NCBI RefSeq assembly: GCF_905196875.1
Contig: NZ_CAJJWO010000100.1
Coordinates: 1-15,155, forward strand
Length of the DNA: 15,155 nucleotides
DNA from: an uncultured Parabacteroides sp.
Lineage (GTDB): Bacteria > Bacteroidota > Bacteroidia > Bacteroidales > Tannerellaceae
Direction: 5' to 3'
This document shows, piece after piece, positions 14,918 through 15,155 of the stretch. The notes under the pieces are model-generated. The model did no database searches. It was not told the origin of the DNA and saw only the letters and a list, made by a program, of their open reading frames with translations. Both the position numbers and the translations under genes were made by a program. Every line of letters begins with the position of its first letter. The first letter of the stretch is position 1.

Positions 14918-15026
14918 GTGGATTATTATTGCTTATGCAAAAACGAAAAGAGACCTGCCGGAAATGGCACGCCTCCTTTCAACATTGAAGAGAAGTTTGC
15001 CAGGATAAATAGAACATTTCTCCCTT

Positions 15027-15050
15027 CTTGTTTTTTATACTTAAAACAAG
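15027..15050. repeat. Perfect inverted repeat before the divergent gene
   Basis: CTTGTTTT (15027-15034) and AAAACAAG (15043-15050) are exact complements around TTATACTT. It lies 36 nt before the start codon at 15087. It may be an operator or a leader hairpin, and I see no clear TAnnTTTG box for the gene. Confidence 0.4.
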
Positions 15051-15086
15051 TTGTGATATTTACGCCTTACTAAAATAGAAAAAGAA

Positions 15087-15155
15087 ATGAAGATCAAAAG
15101 ATTTCACGAAAAAGGAGAGGTATCCTTACTGAGCTGTTTCCAACAGCAGGTCAAC
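15087..15155 (+). CDS. Start of a divergent gene leaving the right edge
   Basis: An ATG after the A-rich stretch GAAAAAGAA opens a frame of 23 codons to the window end (MKIKRFHEKGEVSLLSCFQQ and three more). The codon choice resembles neighbouring genes. The fragment is too short to name. Its divergent position next to the GH120-methyltransferase operon would fit a regulator, but that is only a positional guess. Confidence 0.5.
   Translation, partial: MKIKRFHEKGEVSLLSCFQQQVN

Noticed and set aside
1..15155. CRISPR arrays, insertion sequences, integrases or tRNA genes
   Set aside because: No regularly spaced repeats, transposase-like proteins or tRNA-like folds were found on either strand.

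Overview
The window looks like chromosome of a gut-type Bacteroidales bacterium (Bacteroides/Parabacteroides-like; genus not determined). The reasons are exact or near matches to the Bacteroidetes promoter (TTTG, about 19 nt, TAnnTTTG), weak A-rich ribosome binding sites, a type III glutamine synthetase of the B. fragilis type, and a split MacB-like efflux operon. Only protein families and motifs were read; no database search was made.

Layout. (1) Positions 94-6069, minus strand: a five-gene tripartite efflux operon in the order ATPase (5956-5255), FtsX/MacB-type permease (5268-4003), a second permease of the same length (3990-2725), HlyD-type membrane-fusion protein (2687-1566) and TolC-type outer-membrane protein (1547-198). 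It ends at a rho-independent terminator (94-132). A 19-bp palindrome sits at its probable promoter. (2) Positions 6305-7004, plus strand: an exact Bacteroidetes promoter, a strongly structured RNA of about 215 nt ending in its own terminator (a candidate small RNA or attenuator leader), and an unrecognised 108-aa gene. (3) Positions 7034-9319: glnN, glutamine synthetase III, with its own -7 element and a perfect bidirectional terminator shared with the next operon. (4) Positions 9318-14823, minus strand: a five-gene operon that starts with a secreted GH120-type beta-xylosidase. It continues with a complete corrinoid methyltransferase set: a URO-D-fold methyltransferase, a B12-binding corrinoid protein, a free-standing MetH-type reactivation protein, and a second URO-D-fold methyltransferase. 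(5) A divergent gene starts at 15087 and runs off the right edge.

The most interesting region is (4). Corrinoid methyltransferase systems are best known from methanogens and acetogens. Here one is packed behind a glycoside hydrolase in a Bacteroidales, with gaps of 19, 18 and 4 nt and one 1-nt overlap. The simplest hypothesis is that a methylated compound, perhaps an O-methylated sugar or methoxy group released with xylan or other plant glycans, is demethylated through the corrinoid protein. The methyl group would then pass to an acceptor, perhaps a thiol such as homocysteine. No methyl-tetrahydrofolate (pterin-binding) methyltransferase is present in the window. At the junction of the last two genes, a dnaX-type slippery A AAA AAG lies where a -1 shift would fuse the reactivation protein in frame to the second methyltransferase.
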